Of a stretch of DNA of 64,000 nucleotides, positions 38,490 to 49,597 are shown piece by piece. The stretch comes from Portulaca oleracea (Eukaryota; Streptophyta; Magnoliopsida; Caryophyllales; Portulacaceae), in the NCBI GenBank assembly GCA_029582165.1, contig CM055882.1, positions 14,827,001-14,891,000 of the forward strand, read 5' to 3'. Within the stretch, counting starts at the first letter, position 1. Each line of letters opens with the position of its first letter. Under the pieces are notes generated by a model that worked only from the letters and a program-made list of their open reading frames with translations, made no database searches and was not told where the DNA came from. The position numbers and the translations under genes are program-made.

Positions 38490-38935
38490 TAAAAGTTAAT
38501 CGTGGCTAGTTTGTGAATTTGGTCATGACAAAAACATTTTGTGGCCAGTAGTCGTGGCTATTTTGTGACTTTTGCCATTATAAAAATACATTGTGGCCAA
38601 TAGTCGTGGCTAGTTTGTGAATTTGGCCATGATAAAAATATCTTGTGGCCAATAGTCATGGCTAGTTTGAAAATTTGGCCATGATAAAAATATATTGTTG
38701 CCAATAGTCATGGCTAGTTTGAAAATTTGGCCATGATAAAAATATATCGTGGCTAGTTTGTGAATTTGACAATGATAAATTATTTTGTGACCAATAGTCA
38801 TGGCTAGTTTGAAAATTTGACCATGATAAAAGTATATTGTGCCCAATAGTCATGGCTGGTTTGAAAATCTAGCCATGATAAAAATATATCGTGGCTAGTT
38901 TGTGAATTTGGCCATGAAAAGAAATATTTGGTGGC
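38490..38935 (+). repeat. 52-bp subterminal tandem repeats of the CACTA element
   Basis: Nine or so degenerate copies of a unit containing GTCGTGGCTAGTTTGTGAA and TTTGGCCATGATAAAAATAT are present; adjacent full units are 52 bp apart (for example 38608, 38660, 38712), with some shorter ones. They make spurious ORFs on the minus strand. They probably act as binding sites for a transposase supplied in trans. Confidence 0.85.
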
Positions 38936-39178
38936 CGATTGTTTATATTGTCCATTGAAAATCATTTTGGTGGCTCGAAGGTTCAACTTTATATGCTCCT
39001 ACAAAATATATTTGGTGGCCAAACTTAATGATTATTATTAGTGATTAGTAATGACAGTGAATACTAGATATTTTTATTAGATGAAATAAACATTTTTCTT
39101 GCTAGTGATTTACTATGGTGCCAATACGTCACTAGAAAAGTCGTGGCTAGAGATTCTGCATACTATGAACAGTATTGG

Positions 39179-39471
39179 TGTAACACCCCAGTTATATGGT
39201 TAAGTGTAGGGCTTAAAAGGATTGAAATGACTACTTATATCATCAAGATGCACTTTCCTTTATGGTAGCTCATTCGTTGGGAACTCGTCAGTTAAGCGTG
39301 CTTGGGTGAGAGTAGTCTCAGGATGGGTGACCTCCTGGGAAGTTTTCCCAGGTAGCGTGTGAGCGAGGACAAAGCACGCTCGAAAGACTCGCGGTGATTC
39401 GTGGGACCAACCAACAATCCTTGAAGAAGTTAGCGGTAGTGTCCGCGGCCTGGAGGGACCGGGGCGTTACA
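39179..39471 (+). mobile_element. Cassandra TRIM solo LTR with well-preserved 5S-like promoter
   Basis: This 293-bp LTR starts TGTAACACCCC, ends GGGGCGTTACA and is flanked by ATTGG on both sides (39174-39178 and 39472-39476). Its middle (about 39280-39350) matches plant 5S rRNA: AGTTAAGCGTGCTTGGG (A box), then GAGAGTAGT, GGATGGGTGACC and CTCCTGGGAAG (C box). The Pol III internal control boxes therefore look intact. It is the best preserved of the copies here and lies inside the CACTA element. Confidence 0.95.
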
Positions 39472-39989
39472 ATTGGTTACACATATAGTCATATATAGGC
39501 AATTATTAGCAGAAATAATATTTTTTAATAAATAATTTTTTTTTATAAAATCTAGCCACGAATGATGGCGTGGCTAATAGAATTTAGTGGCCACTATGTT
39601 ATTTGTGGCTAATATACTTATTAGCCACGAAAGATATTATGGCGAATCGGAATAAAGAACTCAAGTTGGACAATACTTAGCCACTAAATGTTTTGTGGCA
39701 AGTACTATGATAGCTCGCCATGCCATTGATATTTTTGTGGCCATTTTATTAGCCACGAGGCCATTCGCCACGATAGGCCACACACAAAATTTCCATGGCC
39801 AATTGCGTTCGCCACGGGATATTTCTACTTTGGCCACGAATAATTCCGTGGCGCAAGTGAGTTATTCTTGTAGTGACAATGCCTTTTTGCATGGATTTCT
39901 TGATGAAGAGATTTACATGGTACCTCTTGAAGGGTACAATAGAGCCTCTCTAAATCTGGTTTGCAAAATAGAGACGTCTCTTTATGGCC

Positions 39990-40165
39990 TCAAAAGATGA
40001 GCTACTAGTGACATAGGTGCCTTCAAAGATGGCAAACCTACTTTGCTAATAAGGTTATGTTTAAATCCTCCGTCATTTTGAAGCACATATTACCTAGTTC
40101 CTTACTCATACGTAGATAGTTTATGCTCACCTAATGCCCATATATGCTCATAACCCGCTTGTTAA
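39990..40165. repeat. Direct repeat, left copy
   Basis: About 175 bp starting AAAAGATGAG, with phrases GGCAAACCTACTTTG, TTCCTTACTCATACGTAG and TATGCTC. It recurs with moderate divergence at about 40697-40875 in the same orientation. A LINE fragment lies between the copies. Confidence 0.75.
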
Positions 40166-40199
40166 CAACAACAACAGATGGGGGGATCTCCTCAATTAA

Positions 40200-40660
40200 T
40201 TGCCATCTAAACTCTAATCCGGGGGGGGGGGGGGTGTTAGGTTCCAAAGTCTTCTCCATATTAAATTTCCAATAGTGCCACTAGAAGAGGCAAGCAAGGA
40301 AAGCTGATTTCTAAGGTGAGATAACTGAGCTTGATGTTGTACTCCCCATCCTTTGTGTCATTCCAAGTGATTTCATCATTACGGAGGGAACAACCAATTG
40401 GTATTGCAGAGATGGCATAAACATCACCAGGAAGAAAATTATGTTCAAGCACCTATTTGTCCCAATAATCTTTTTTTTGTGTCAATGAGTTTATTCACCC
40501 AGGTTAGTTAGTGTTGGTTGTAGTGGGGAGTGATAACTTTAAAGGTTTGGTTTTTCTTCAACCAATTGTCCTCCTAAATATGTACTCTATTGCCATTGCC
40601 AATGAACCATCTAAACCTAGACTAAGATCATTCACCCAAGTTAGTTTGGGCAGAAGCCTG
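40200..40660 (-). pseudogene. LINE fragment (region between reverse transcriptase and zinc-binding end)
   Basis: On the minus strand the frame 40452-40261 includes FLPGDVYAISAIPIG, RNDEITWNDTKDGEYNIKLS and Y. This matches the phrase before the zinc-binding C-terminus of plant L1 LINE ORF2 (proline-rich I-x-x-IP, then W-x-x-T-x-DG-x-Y-x-VK). Both ends are truncated. A G14 run at about 40208 adjoins it. Confidence 0.65.
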
Positions 40661-40696
40661 CTCCTGTTGTAAAATGTCACTAGTTAGGTAATACTG

Positions 40697-40875
40697 GGCT
40701 TGCAAAAGATGAGTAACTATTGATGTAGGTGCCTCCAAAGGCGCCAAACCTACTTTGTCAATAGGTGCATGTTTAAATCCTCCAAATTGTTGAAACCCAT
40801 ACTACTTAGTTCCTTACTCATACGTAGATAAGTTATGCTTACCTAATGTCCCATCTATGCTCTTAATTGTTTCAG
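40697..40875. repeat. Direct repeat, right copy
   Basis: This is the second copy of the unit at 39990-40165, in the same orientation, with GCCAAACCTACTTTG and TTCCTTACTCATACGTAG conserved. The pair may be flanking pieces of one element or a duplication that followed the LINE insertion. Confidence 0.75.
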
Positions 40876-40939
40876 TAAATATTTACTTAATTCATTGATA
40901 CTGTTAAACGTAGTTAAACATTAGTCAAATATTGTCAAA

Positions 40940-42160
40940 CTTAAACTCACTAGAAGTTTTTCCAAAAAGTACCCTTAAAATAGATACCACAAAAATATGG
41001 GTACTTTATAATTAATTTGAAAATTTAGGGCCCTGGAAAATGTTTCCCGAAAAATGTGGGTACCTTAGCGTTGATTTTTGTAAAAACATCCTATAGAATT
41101 ACTCTATCTATCCCTATTTATTTGTCCATATAACTAACTTTTCTCAACCCTAATTATTTATCATTTTAAACTCTAATTAAATGTAATTTTTACCAAATTT
41201 GCATTTATATTCTTCATCCTTTTACTAATTTGAGTAATTTTAAAATATTTATCTCTCACTTTATTATTGATTATCTTAGTATTTCTCCACCCCTCCAAAA
41301 TGACAATTAAATAGAAACAGTGCGAGTAATTAAATAAATGTTATCGAGGCTTGTTCCAATATTTACGACAGATGAAAGTTCTCTAACAAAAATAAAAAGA
41401 GGCGGGTAAAATTTTAGTTGAGTGAGAAAGAGATTTATTGTGATTTTTTTGTGTGAGAGAAAGATTTAGCAGTGTATTTAGACATTATAAAATGTAATAT
41501 TATTTATTATTTTAACTACGTTTAATTTTTCTATTTCATGATATTTCTTACCTTATATTCCCAGTAATTACATTGTCAAAGGTTAAACTTGTCAAAATAT
41601 TTTTATTTTGAAAATGATTTTAGCATCTCTCTATAGTACTGTTTAAATAGCTAATCACATCCACCAGATGGAGTAATTAATATGCTGATACAAGCGTGCA
41701 ACATTCCACTATACCACTATGGACCTATATATGGTAGTAATTAACAGAGGGGGTAATCCATATAAATTGTCATATTGATTTATGTTTTAGCTAAATTTTA
41801 AAATTTTGATAATTAATTTCTCAACATATATAATATCATATTATATAAAAATATTGTTTATTCAAACTATAATGAAAAATATTACAATAAGATCGTACTT
41901 AACACCTAGAACGTGGCCTTGGTAACCGTGCACAAAATCTGTGTTTTCATCCAACAAGGAACGCCGTGCATGAGAACTCAATTTAGACACCTGCTGAGTT
42001 CCCATTCTCAACCCTTTTTTCAAGTTTTTTAATATTTGTGGTGGAGTCCATTTCTTTTAATAAGCTAAAAAATGGTTACTCATTTTATTTTTTTAAATTT
42101 GTCAACCGAATTTCAGTGCAAAAAAAATTTGATCGTTGGTATTTTAATTTATATAATGAT
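40940..42160. other. AT-rich spacer upstream of the MADS gene with one MITE-like repeat
   Basis: Positions 41100-41328 have inverted ends, TACTCTATCTATCCCTATTT on the left and, read inward, TACTCGCACTGTTTCTATTT on the right, the look of a Tourist- or Stowaway-type MITE. The rest has no ORF. A GGTACC-containing stretch at about 40950-41090 resembles the foldback element at 10030-10379. Confidence 0.5.
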
Positions 42161-42162
42161 TT

Positions 42163-42376
42163 ATGTGGAACCATCCCAACCAAAAGTTTAAGCTAATGGT
42201 TGAAGCCTCAAGAATGGTTTTATACTCTAACATGCCCCCTCACGCGAATGCCCTTTGGGCTTGAAGTGTGGATGCTGCAAAGACCCCTTCACTTTGTAAA
42301 GGTTAATATGGGGGTGCTGAGATTCGAACCTGAGTCCTCTTACTCAGATGTGACTCTAATACCATGTAGAACCATC
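42163..42376 (-). mobile_element. SINE-like repeat with tRNA-type B box
   Basis: A 214-bp unit is bounded by ATGTGGAACCATC and ATGTAGAACCATC. On the minus strand GGTTCGAATCTC (about 42319-42330) matches a Pol III B box; an A box is not certain. It lies 570 bp upstream of the MADS start codon. The phrase ATACCATGTAGAACC near the right end is common to repeats in many plant genomes. Element type is inferred. Confidence 0.45.
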
Positions 42377-42943
42377 TCAAATTTTTTAAACACTGTTGCA
42401 TTTGCTCTTGTAATTTTTGAATAGAAAACATAAACATGAACTTCGGTGGAAGAATAGCGTTGAGACAGATTTATAGTAGTCATGTCAACATGAGTCAATT
42501 TTTTGTTTTATAAAAAAAGCATAAACAAGAACACCTTTATTTTCCCTGGAAACAACAAGAAGACATTGGTAGTGAAGAAAAGCAAGGGAAACATCAGTCG
42601 TGGGGCCCAGTAGTAGCGCAAAAGTACAGAAAACGCTCTAAATGTGGCAAAAAGTGGCATGCAACAGAAGAGGCTTTGCCATGCAGACTTGCCGTTTCTA
42701 GGCAGTCTTTCTCTCTCATAAATTCTCACTCCAATTGGAATTTGGAAACACTGTGATTTAATCACGCCTCTTACTTACAACCCCTCCCCCTTTTTTCTCC
42801 TTTCTCCATTTTTAGCAATCGTCTTTTTCCTACTTGGGAACAACAGGTTAGTAAATCGTAAGGGCCGTGAAAAAGCTTAATTTCAGTGAAACAAAACAAA
42901 TAAAGAAGGCAGCAGGTTCTGATCGAGTTAAGTAGTGAATTTG

Positions 42944-45900
42944 ATGGGGCGAGGTAAGATTGAGATAAAGAAGATCGAGAATGCAAACAGCAGGCAAGTC
43001 ACATTCTCTAAACGCCGTTCTGGGTTGCTCAAGAAAGCTCATGAACTCGCTGTTCTTTGCGATGCTGAGGTTGCTCTCATCATTTTCTCCACAACTGGGA
43101 GACTCTTTGAGTTTGCCAGCTCCAGGTTTTTATGTCATCTTTCTTATCTCTATGTTGTAGTTTCTGGGTAATTCTTCCCTGGCCTCGATTTTCTCAACTT
43201 GAGAAACAAAGTATTTTATTATCACCGATTTCTTTGCGGTCAATTTCTCTTCAGATTCCTGGTAGCTGGTAATCGGTTATGAGTATGAAATTTTGATTTT
43301 TGTCCTTGCATGTAAAGTATGTTTGACTAGTACTGTTTGATGGGGTCAGTTCATCTCTTAAACTGCTTCTGTTTCTCTTCAATGGTAAACCCATTTCCAT
43401 GTTTTTCTGTTTGTTTCGTTTACTTATATATATATTAGATGGAATTATGGAAATGGAACACCGCCGCCCCCAAACAGTAAAAAAAAAGGGAAAAAAAATT
43501 AGCTCGGGGGTATTATATTATGCTGTTAAGTGACATCCTGGGAAATTTTGAGCGAGGACAAAACATGCGCCGAAAGGATGGTGGTGATGTGCATGCCAGT
43601 CGTTGGTTCTTGGAATTGTTCCAATAATGTCCACGACCCTAGGAGAGGTGGGGTGTTACAGAGTAGTAGAGTACAGATAGTATTAGAGTCGACACATGGT
43701 CGTACGTGAACTACGCTAGTGAATGAGAGATCCATCAAGTCACCTAGCGGGCCAAAAATTCTAGATTGGAGCACCGGTTTGGAGGATGAGTGAGCCAATT
43801 GTGAGACACAACGATGAGGACGTTGTGTTCTTAGGTAAGGGGGACTATAACACTCAAGTAATAGAAATATGGCTTAAAGGAATCAGAATGACTACTTATA
43901 TAACCAAAGTTTAGGAAACTTGTCTCTTGAGATCTGTATAGTTAAGTGTGACTGCAACACCCGGTCAGGTAATAGAAATACGGCTTAAGGGAATTGGAAT
44001 GAATACTTATATAACCAAAATTTAGGAAACCTGTCTCTTGAGAACTCTATAGTTAAGTGTGACTGCAACACCCAGGTAATAGAAATATCGCTTGAGGGAA
44101 CTGGAATGACTATAGCACGTGACTGAGAACTCTACCGTTAAGCACACCAAAAGGAAGGGTCTTGAAGTCGTTCACGGTAATGTGTGCGGCCCCAGAAGAG
44201 GTCGGAGCACAAAGTTGAGGGGAGTTGGATGATGAGAGTTACATATGATCGAGTTAAACGCCACTTTGGATCAAAAACCCAATCTACTGGCCAAATATCC
44301 AACTTATAATTTATAAACTCGTTCGCCTTCACTATTTCACCTTCACTATATCAAAATGGGACACTAACTTACTTGTAGAGTTCCCGAAAGTTGCAACTTT
44401 CAAGTATGTTACTGTCAAGCAACATGTTTGAAGCTTCAATTTGTTGTATTGAACATTTCCAGTTTTGTGAAGAAGTATATGATTGTTCCTCAAAAAAAAA
44501 AAAAAAAAAAAATACTACTAGAGGTGTATGATTGTGCCAAAACAAATGCATATTGATCATACAATGCAGGTACATGAGGTTGAATATTTCAGTACCTGTT
44601 TGAGAGTTTGAACTGTGTTTAAATAAACTGATGGTTTGAGTAGATGGGCTGAGATAAGACTGACTACGCGCACATTTCCCTGGCTCATGTTAGCCACGAT
44701 TTAATTTACATTGGTTTTAGTAATTCACATTTTTCTCGAATGGAAAATAATTAAAGCTTTTGTTTGGGACGTGGGTTGATAGCAAATGAGTTATTTCGAT
44801 GTGTGTTTGGTTTCAACTGCTCAGAACAATGTACATGTCCTGTATCAATTGTATCACTCAAAAGTTTGCATTTTCTAGGTACGTTGGAAGCTTGTTTTGG
44901 ATGGTAACAAACTAAAGCATGTCTGAGTGGTACAGCTATCCCAGATTTTGTTTGCCGTGCTCCTCAGAAAGTTTTTCTAGTTGTGAACTGCAAAGGAAAT
45001 GACTTTTACAATTCCAAACTAATAACCTCTATTATGGCCAGTTTACTGTAGTTGTAAGGCTAAATACACCAAACTATATCCCAGTTTTAGCCTCTTGCTA
45101 GGAATTTGGGTTTACTATGAAGTTCATCTCTTGCTTGTCGTTAGTTCGTATGTATGCAATGTCATAGTTTCCTCATTCAGATATCAATTTCGTGCATTGA
45201 ACTGTTTTGCTTTGTTGCTTTCAGCATGAAAGAAACACTTTGTAGATACCAGAAAGCCCGAGAATCTTGGGAGTCTGGAATTAATAGAGCAAATCTAGAG
45301 GTACTTGTCACCAACTTTGTGCTTCTTTTCCTTTATAAGTTTGGTTTCTCCGCAATAGCGCGGTTTCACTCTGTTCCATTGGATGAGAACCAGAACTACT
45401 GTCAGGCTAGTGCTTACAAGGCGCACAGGTCGTTTAGTTTATGTTAGAGGCAAGTTTTGTACAGCAGGATAGTTGCCGGTAGGTTAGGGTTTCTCATCTT
45501 ATTATGGCTCTCTTTCTGGTACATTGTTTTAGCAAGTAGACGACTCAAAGGAGCTGGATACTCTGAGGAACGAGATAGCAAGACTGCAGATGAGACAAAA
45601 GTACACCACCTCCTCTTATAAGCTAGTACTATAGATCCATTTTTGTGTTCTCAAACTTGAACTGAACTTGGCCTAACTTCTGCTGAATATGGAATGAATT
45701 TACAGGAGGTTGTTGGGTAAAGATTTGTCAGGCCTGGGCCACAAAGAACTGCAGCTGCTTGAAAAACAGCTAGATGAATCATTATTATCTGTCAAGGCAA
45801 AGAAGGTGGTGGATGCTACTATATATCATCGAATTCTTTAAGGTGGCCAACGTTTGCTAATTGCTGTCAATATTTGCTTTTGCAGGAACAACTGTTGATG

Positions 45901-46677
45901 GAGCAACTGCACCTATCACGACTCCAGGCAAGTATAAAATGTTGTAATACAATGCACCACAACTGTATCAGTCTTACAGAAAATTAACTTTAACAGTTCA
46001 TGCATGAACGCGTTATCTTAGGATTTCTAGCAAAGCATCAATGATGGGACTAGCCCTCCCATCTCATAGTGCTAGATATATGAATGTATAATGTGTGCAT
46101 GTTTGTCCCACCAGCGTAAAAATGTGATTTGTTTCTTGGGTCGTGTGATTTTCTTCTGATGTGATCTACATAGTACTTTTGAATGATTAAATTTGCTTCA
46201 CAAACTAGGAACAACGAGTTCAGCTGGAGAATCAGACTTTACGTCGACAGGTAATTAATTACTAATTATGTTTGTGTTCATACGCGTAATGAATGTATGG
46301 TACTTACAATTTAAGATAACGCAGTTAGCATCTCTGTGTGAATCACAGATTGCAGAACTTGGAGGCTTTCCACCAGTGTCTAGACCCTCAGAGTTGGTGA
46401 ATCTTGAGTGCCACCCAAATCCTGAAAAGAAGTATTCCCCGGAGAATAACATTGCAGTTTCAAGTTGTGAAGTCGAGAAAGCAGATTCCGATGTCACCTT
46501 GCATCTGGGGTACAATATTCTTCTTTATCCTGTCTTCATAATTTTGAATCCCATCATATTTTGAATGTTTATTTCTGTGTGTGAATTAGGCCACCTTGCG
46601 ATAGCTTTTGGAAGAGGAAGGTACGCGAGGATGAAGCTGGTTTCAACAATGGTGGAAATGAAGCACCTACTCTTTGA
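42944..46677 (+). CDS. AGL15-like: MADS-box transcription factor, AGL15/AGL18 clade, 8 exons, 252 aa
   Basis: This is a MIKC-type MADS factor. The AGL15/AGL18 clade acts in embryo development and floral repression, binding CArG boxes in the nucleus as dimers. Exons: 42944-43125, 45225-45300, 45533-45600, 45706-45805, 45886-45927, 46209-46250, 46349-46509, 46590-46677 (759 nt with stop). Residues 1-60 are the MADS domain ([20 protein letters not shown], then [13 protein letters not shown]). The keratin-like K domain spans about 87-170 ([20 protein letters not shown], then two 14-codon exons). The C-terminus has DSDVTLHLG and a basic KRK. I start at the ATG of MGRGK; an upstream in-frame codon is GTG. 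Intron 1 is 2.1 kb and carries a Cassandra element. Intron 5 has a GC donor. The clade call rests on the [20 protein letters not shown] phrase, the K-domain pattern and the C-terminal TLHLG. The exact orthologue (AGL15 or AGL18) is not settled. Confidence 0.93.
43520..44213 (+). mobile_element. Rearranged Cassandra TRIM element in MADS intron 1
   Basis: A truncated 5' LTR (about 43523-43660) starts within the 5S-like part (TGACATCCTGGGAAATTTTG), keeps GAGCGAGGACAAA and ends GGGGTGTTACA. The internal part (43661-43846) has a decayed tRNA-Met primer site (TATTAGAGTC at about 43680) and a purine tract AGGTAAGGGGGA before 43845. The 3' LTR start then occurs three times (43848, 43953, 44064), each followed by about 105-111 bp of the LTR 5' half; the last copy runs on to the LTR 3' half. 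Internal 5S control boxes are mostly deleted, so Pol III activity is unlikely. Confidence 0.8.
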
Positions 46678-47628
46678 AAAATTCCTCGCTGCGCCGGTGC
46701 TTTTATACATGCTACTAGCAGCTTGATTTATGACCAACCAAAGCAAGCTGCTGGTGTTAATATTTTCAGCCAGGAAAGAATGTATTGTGCTTGTTTAAGC
46801 ATTACATTTGTCGATAATTTCTCTGTTTGAACGCAAGTGTGTGTACTTTGTGCGTCTTAGAAACCTGCTTTAGCCCTACTGCCAGCAGATCGCACCTTGC
46901 CATCACAAAATCTGTCGTTATAATCAATTAGTAAAAGCAAGGAAAATAACAACTGTAAGCTATAAAGAAAACTAATTTAACATAAAATGGGCACAAATTA
47001 AAAATGGAAAATCCGAATTGGAAACAAATTATGAGAATTTGGGATTGTTACAAGTTGATACAGATTGGTGCAGGGAAATATAAGCAAGGATGACATTGGC
47101 CTTCAAAATTAAGGGGACCAACGAGCAAAGTAGACTTCAGTACGTCTTAAGTCTTTGCATTATAAGTATTTCTTTATTTCAAGAAATAACAAAATGTTTA
47201 AAATTTGATATAATTGTTAAAATTTGATATAAATTAAATATATCAGTTGTAACGAATTATGGATAACGATAATTAAATTTAAAAAGCATCGATGGAATGA
47301 GAATAATTAAATAAAAATGTTAAAAAAATCCAACAAAATGACCTCAAGGGGACTTGAACTTAAGATCTTTAGACAAAATTTTGACATCACTAACATTAAA
47401 GTAACTAAAACTCATGAGATAAATTGCACATATATATACTAGTCTAGTCAGCACGTGCACAACATGCGCTGACCAGAAAATAATAAAAATAAATTTTCAT
47501 ATTTAAATATAGATAAATTAACAATGCCATGCATAACATAAAAAAATTAATTTTAAGTCTAATTAGTTCGAGTAGTCAATTGTTTGCTTATGAAAAAGTA
47601 CAATACATATTTAAACTAATTTACTTTT
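46678..47628. other. AT-rich region downstream of the MADS gene, no gene
   Basis: It contains the MADS 3' UTR (extent unknown) and AT-rich spacer. No ORF or RNA gene is seen. Confidence 0.5.
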
Positions 47629-48250
47629 TTTTTTGATAGCGGGACAAAGGCCCTTTTATTGAGAGAAGGCATATAGCCCAAAATGATCAGACTGCAATAC
47701 TGAGCACCACAACAGCAAAAAGGAGAGGAAGACCTCTACCAGAACAGTAAACCAATACAAAGCAAAAACCCCTACAAATAGAGACTCAACCGAGCATATG
47801 AGAATAAGAACGAAGCTGCACCATATGAGTAGAAAAAGAACAGCAACTCCTGTTTAAGCAACACCCTGAGGTTGATGAAACCTCACAGCCAATTGATCAA
47901 ACGAGATTAATAAAGCACCACCATTCAAAGAGCCAGACCGACTAGCAGCATATAATGCAGTAATTAAGAGTGCAATTTGGCCAGCACCCAACACTGATGG
48001 ACTGAACCTATCCGTCAACCACATTCAAAACAGATTAGACCCTTCCCCACTTGCTGAACCATCACCCCTTGCTAACAAGCTGAAGACGCTCAAGCCAAGC
48101 AAATACTCTACAACATATCTAAACATCACATTCCCTGGACACTCTCAGTACCAGATTAAAAAGCATCCATCCAAGCAATTCAGCACTTTCCTTCAACCAT
48201 CCTTTTTGTTGTTTGCTTAGAATGTGACTGCCTCCAACCTTCAAACAGAC
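47629..48250 (-). mobile_element. LINE 3' end fragment
   Basis: On the minus strand the sequence ends CTTCTCTCAATAAAAGGG, then CCTTTGTCCCGCTATC and a poly(A) run (T10 on the plus strand at 47629-47638). An L1-type LINE 3' UTR typically has an AATAAA-type run, CCTTTG and a poly(A) tail. The 600 bp upstream show no intact coding frame. Confidence 0.6.
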
Positions 48251-48775
48251 GGACTTGTCCCTATCATTATATCATGTGAAAACAACTTTATAATGAATAG
48301 TATTGTTATTTAACAAATGCTGGTTTAGGATGCACATTGAAACTAATTAGCGAAATGGCTAAAATATAGTTAAATGGTTTAGGTTTATAAAGGTTTAATG
48401 GAGTAAAAAGTTGTTGTCATTAACCTATATATAACATAGATAACTCAATAATTATTATGTAATAATAGAAAATCGTGGAAGGACATCATATTCTTCTTTT
48501 GTGTCCATACACAAAAGTATAGTTATAAGAATCTATTAATAAAAATGCATCACATATATTTTGGTTTGAGAATAGAAAGTCTTTTAACCTTCCTCAGATG
48601 ATGAAATAATTATAAATATCAAGAATGCTGATCTATTAGGAAAAATAATATTAATTTCTAGCCAACAATCATATTGGTATATGGATAAATGGGGACAAAT
48701 AACTTCTATATGTGAGTACCATATATAATTTTCCGTGCTTGTCCTTATCATTTACCATATTTCCACGTATTTATA

Positions 48776-49179
48776 CCCTGTTCTTTTATGCGGCTCGTTA
48801 TCTACGGTGCCACAGCCCACTACACTTTGCCACAACCCACCACAACATACCATTCCACAACAATTCACCACAACCCGCCACAAATTACTTTTTCAAATTT
48901 ATTATATATCATTAATATAAATTTTCAATCAATACTTTTTCAACTCACTTTTTCCAATACAATACTTTTTTAACCAATTTTTTAATCATCCAAAAATAAT
49001 ACAATATTTCAAGTCACTTTTTCCAATTACTTTTTCACAAGTAACAATAGAATATTTATATTTATATACAAAAAACCCATCACAACTTACCAATGACCCA
49101 CCACAATTCCACCATACTCGCCACAATTTCACCACACTATATCGCGCCATACCGCAATACACCGCATAAAAAAACAGGG
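48776..49179. mobile_element. 404-bp MITE with 18-bp inverted ends
   Basis: The left end is CCCTGTTCTTTTATGCGG and the right end, read inward, is CCCTGTTTTTTTATGCGG, a 17 of 18 match. The interior carries many CCACAA words and is non-coding. I could not recognise a clear target duplication, so the superfamily is open. Confidence 0.75.
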
Positions 49180-49595
49180 CCGGAATTTTCAAAGATATTA
49201 ACCATTAAACCAAATAATCATGAAAATATTACCTAAATATGTTGTTTTCTATAGAATCATTTGGTCCACATTCCTATCTCTTTTACAACAACATAAGCTC
49301 ATAACCAATACCATTGACATTTCAAAGGAGTTATATGAAATATCTAAACTTTTAGTTAGTAGCTAGGTAGGCGAGAATAACAAGTACTACCTCCGTCCTT
49401 AAATAATTGTCCATTTGACTAAACTTTGATCGTTGATTACTCACAAATGATAATGAATTTAATCATGTTTTGTCCATCCTTATATCGATTTCTAGGCAGG
49501 CATCGGAGGACCTTTCTTTCATATATTTGATATCTTGATTTTGTTAGCTCACTTATATATCGGAGGACATTTCTTTCATATACTTAAATTCAATT
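49180..49595. other. Spacer, no gene
   Basis: AT-rich. TACCTCCGTCC near 49387 resembles one MITE end, but its partner was not found. ATCGGAGGACCTTTCTTTCATATA and a near-copy occur at about 49502 and 49559 and again before 49650. Confidence 0.4.
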
Positions 49596-49597
49596 TA

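Larger units (their letters stand above)
38325..39875. mobile_element. Non-autonomous CACTA (En/Spm) element inside the copia reverse transcriptase
   Basis: The ends are CACTACAAAAATGACTCACT on the left and, read inward from the right, CACTACAAGAATAACTCACT. The inverted similarity extends about 28 bp through CTTGCGCCAC. The flanks carry a 3-bp duplication ACA (38322-38324 and 39876-39878), as expected for CACTA elements. Many GTGGC/GCCAC words fill the subterminal regions, the usual transposase-binding arrangement. No transposase ORF is present. About 293 bp of the length is a nested Cassandra solo LTR. Confidence 0.93.
34723..40010 (+). mobile_element. Degenerate Ty1/copia element, split by a CACTA element
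   Basis: The element has a primer site for initiator tRNA-Met (TGGTATCAGAGC, about 34904-34915) after a short AT-rich LTR-like stretch. A gag region with many breaks follows (35041-36180), then a protease remnant (WIIDTGA near 36357), pre-integrase (LHILHSRLGHTSLSKLE, about 36560-36610), integrase and reverse transcriptase. The 3' end is lost after the phrase ETSLYGLKR near 40000, where functional elements continue with the catalytic YVDD region. No 3' LTR is found. Numerous stops show it is old. The 5' boundary is approximate. Confidence 0.8.

Noticed and set aside
38610..38986. ORFs of repetitive protein (FLSWPNFQTSHD-like) on the minus strand
   Set aside because: These are translations of the 52-bp subterminal repeats of the CACTA element.
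39275..39355. 5S rRNA gene
   Set aside because: Only the central promoter-containing part matches 5S rRNA; the ends belong to a TGTAAC...GTTACA LTR with target duplications, so it is a Cassandra LTR. The same applies at 17718-18009 and 54119-54407.
42319..42330. tRNA gene suggested by a B-box sequence
   Set aside because: No cloverleaf or acceptor stem can be drawn around it; it fits a SINE-like repeat better.
49380..49410. Stowaway-type MITE starting at TACCTCCGTCC
   Set aside because: Only one end could be found, with no inverted partner within about 600 bp.
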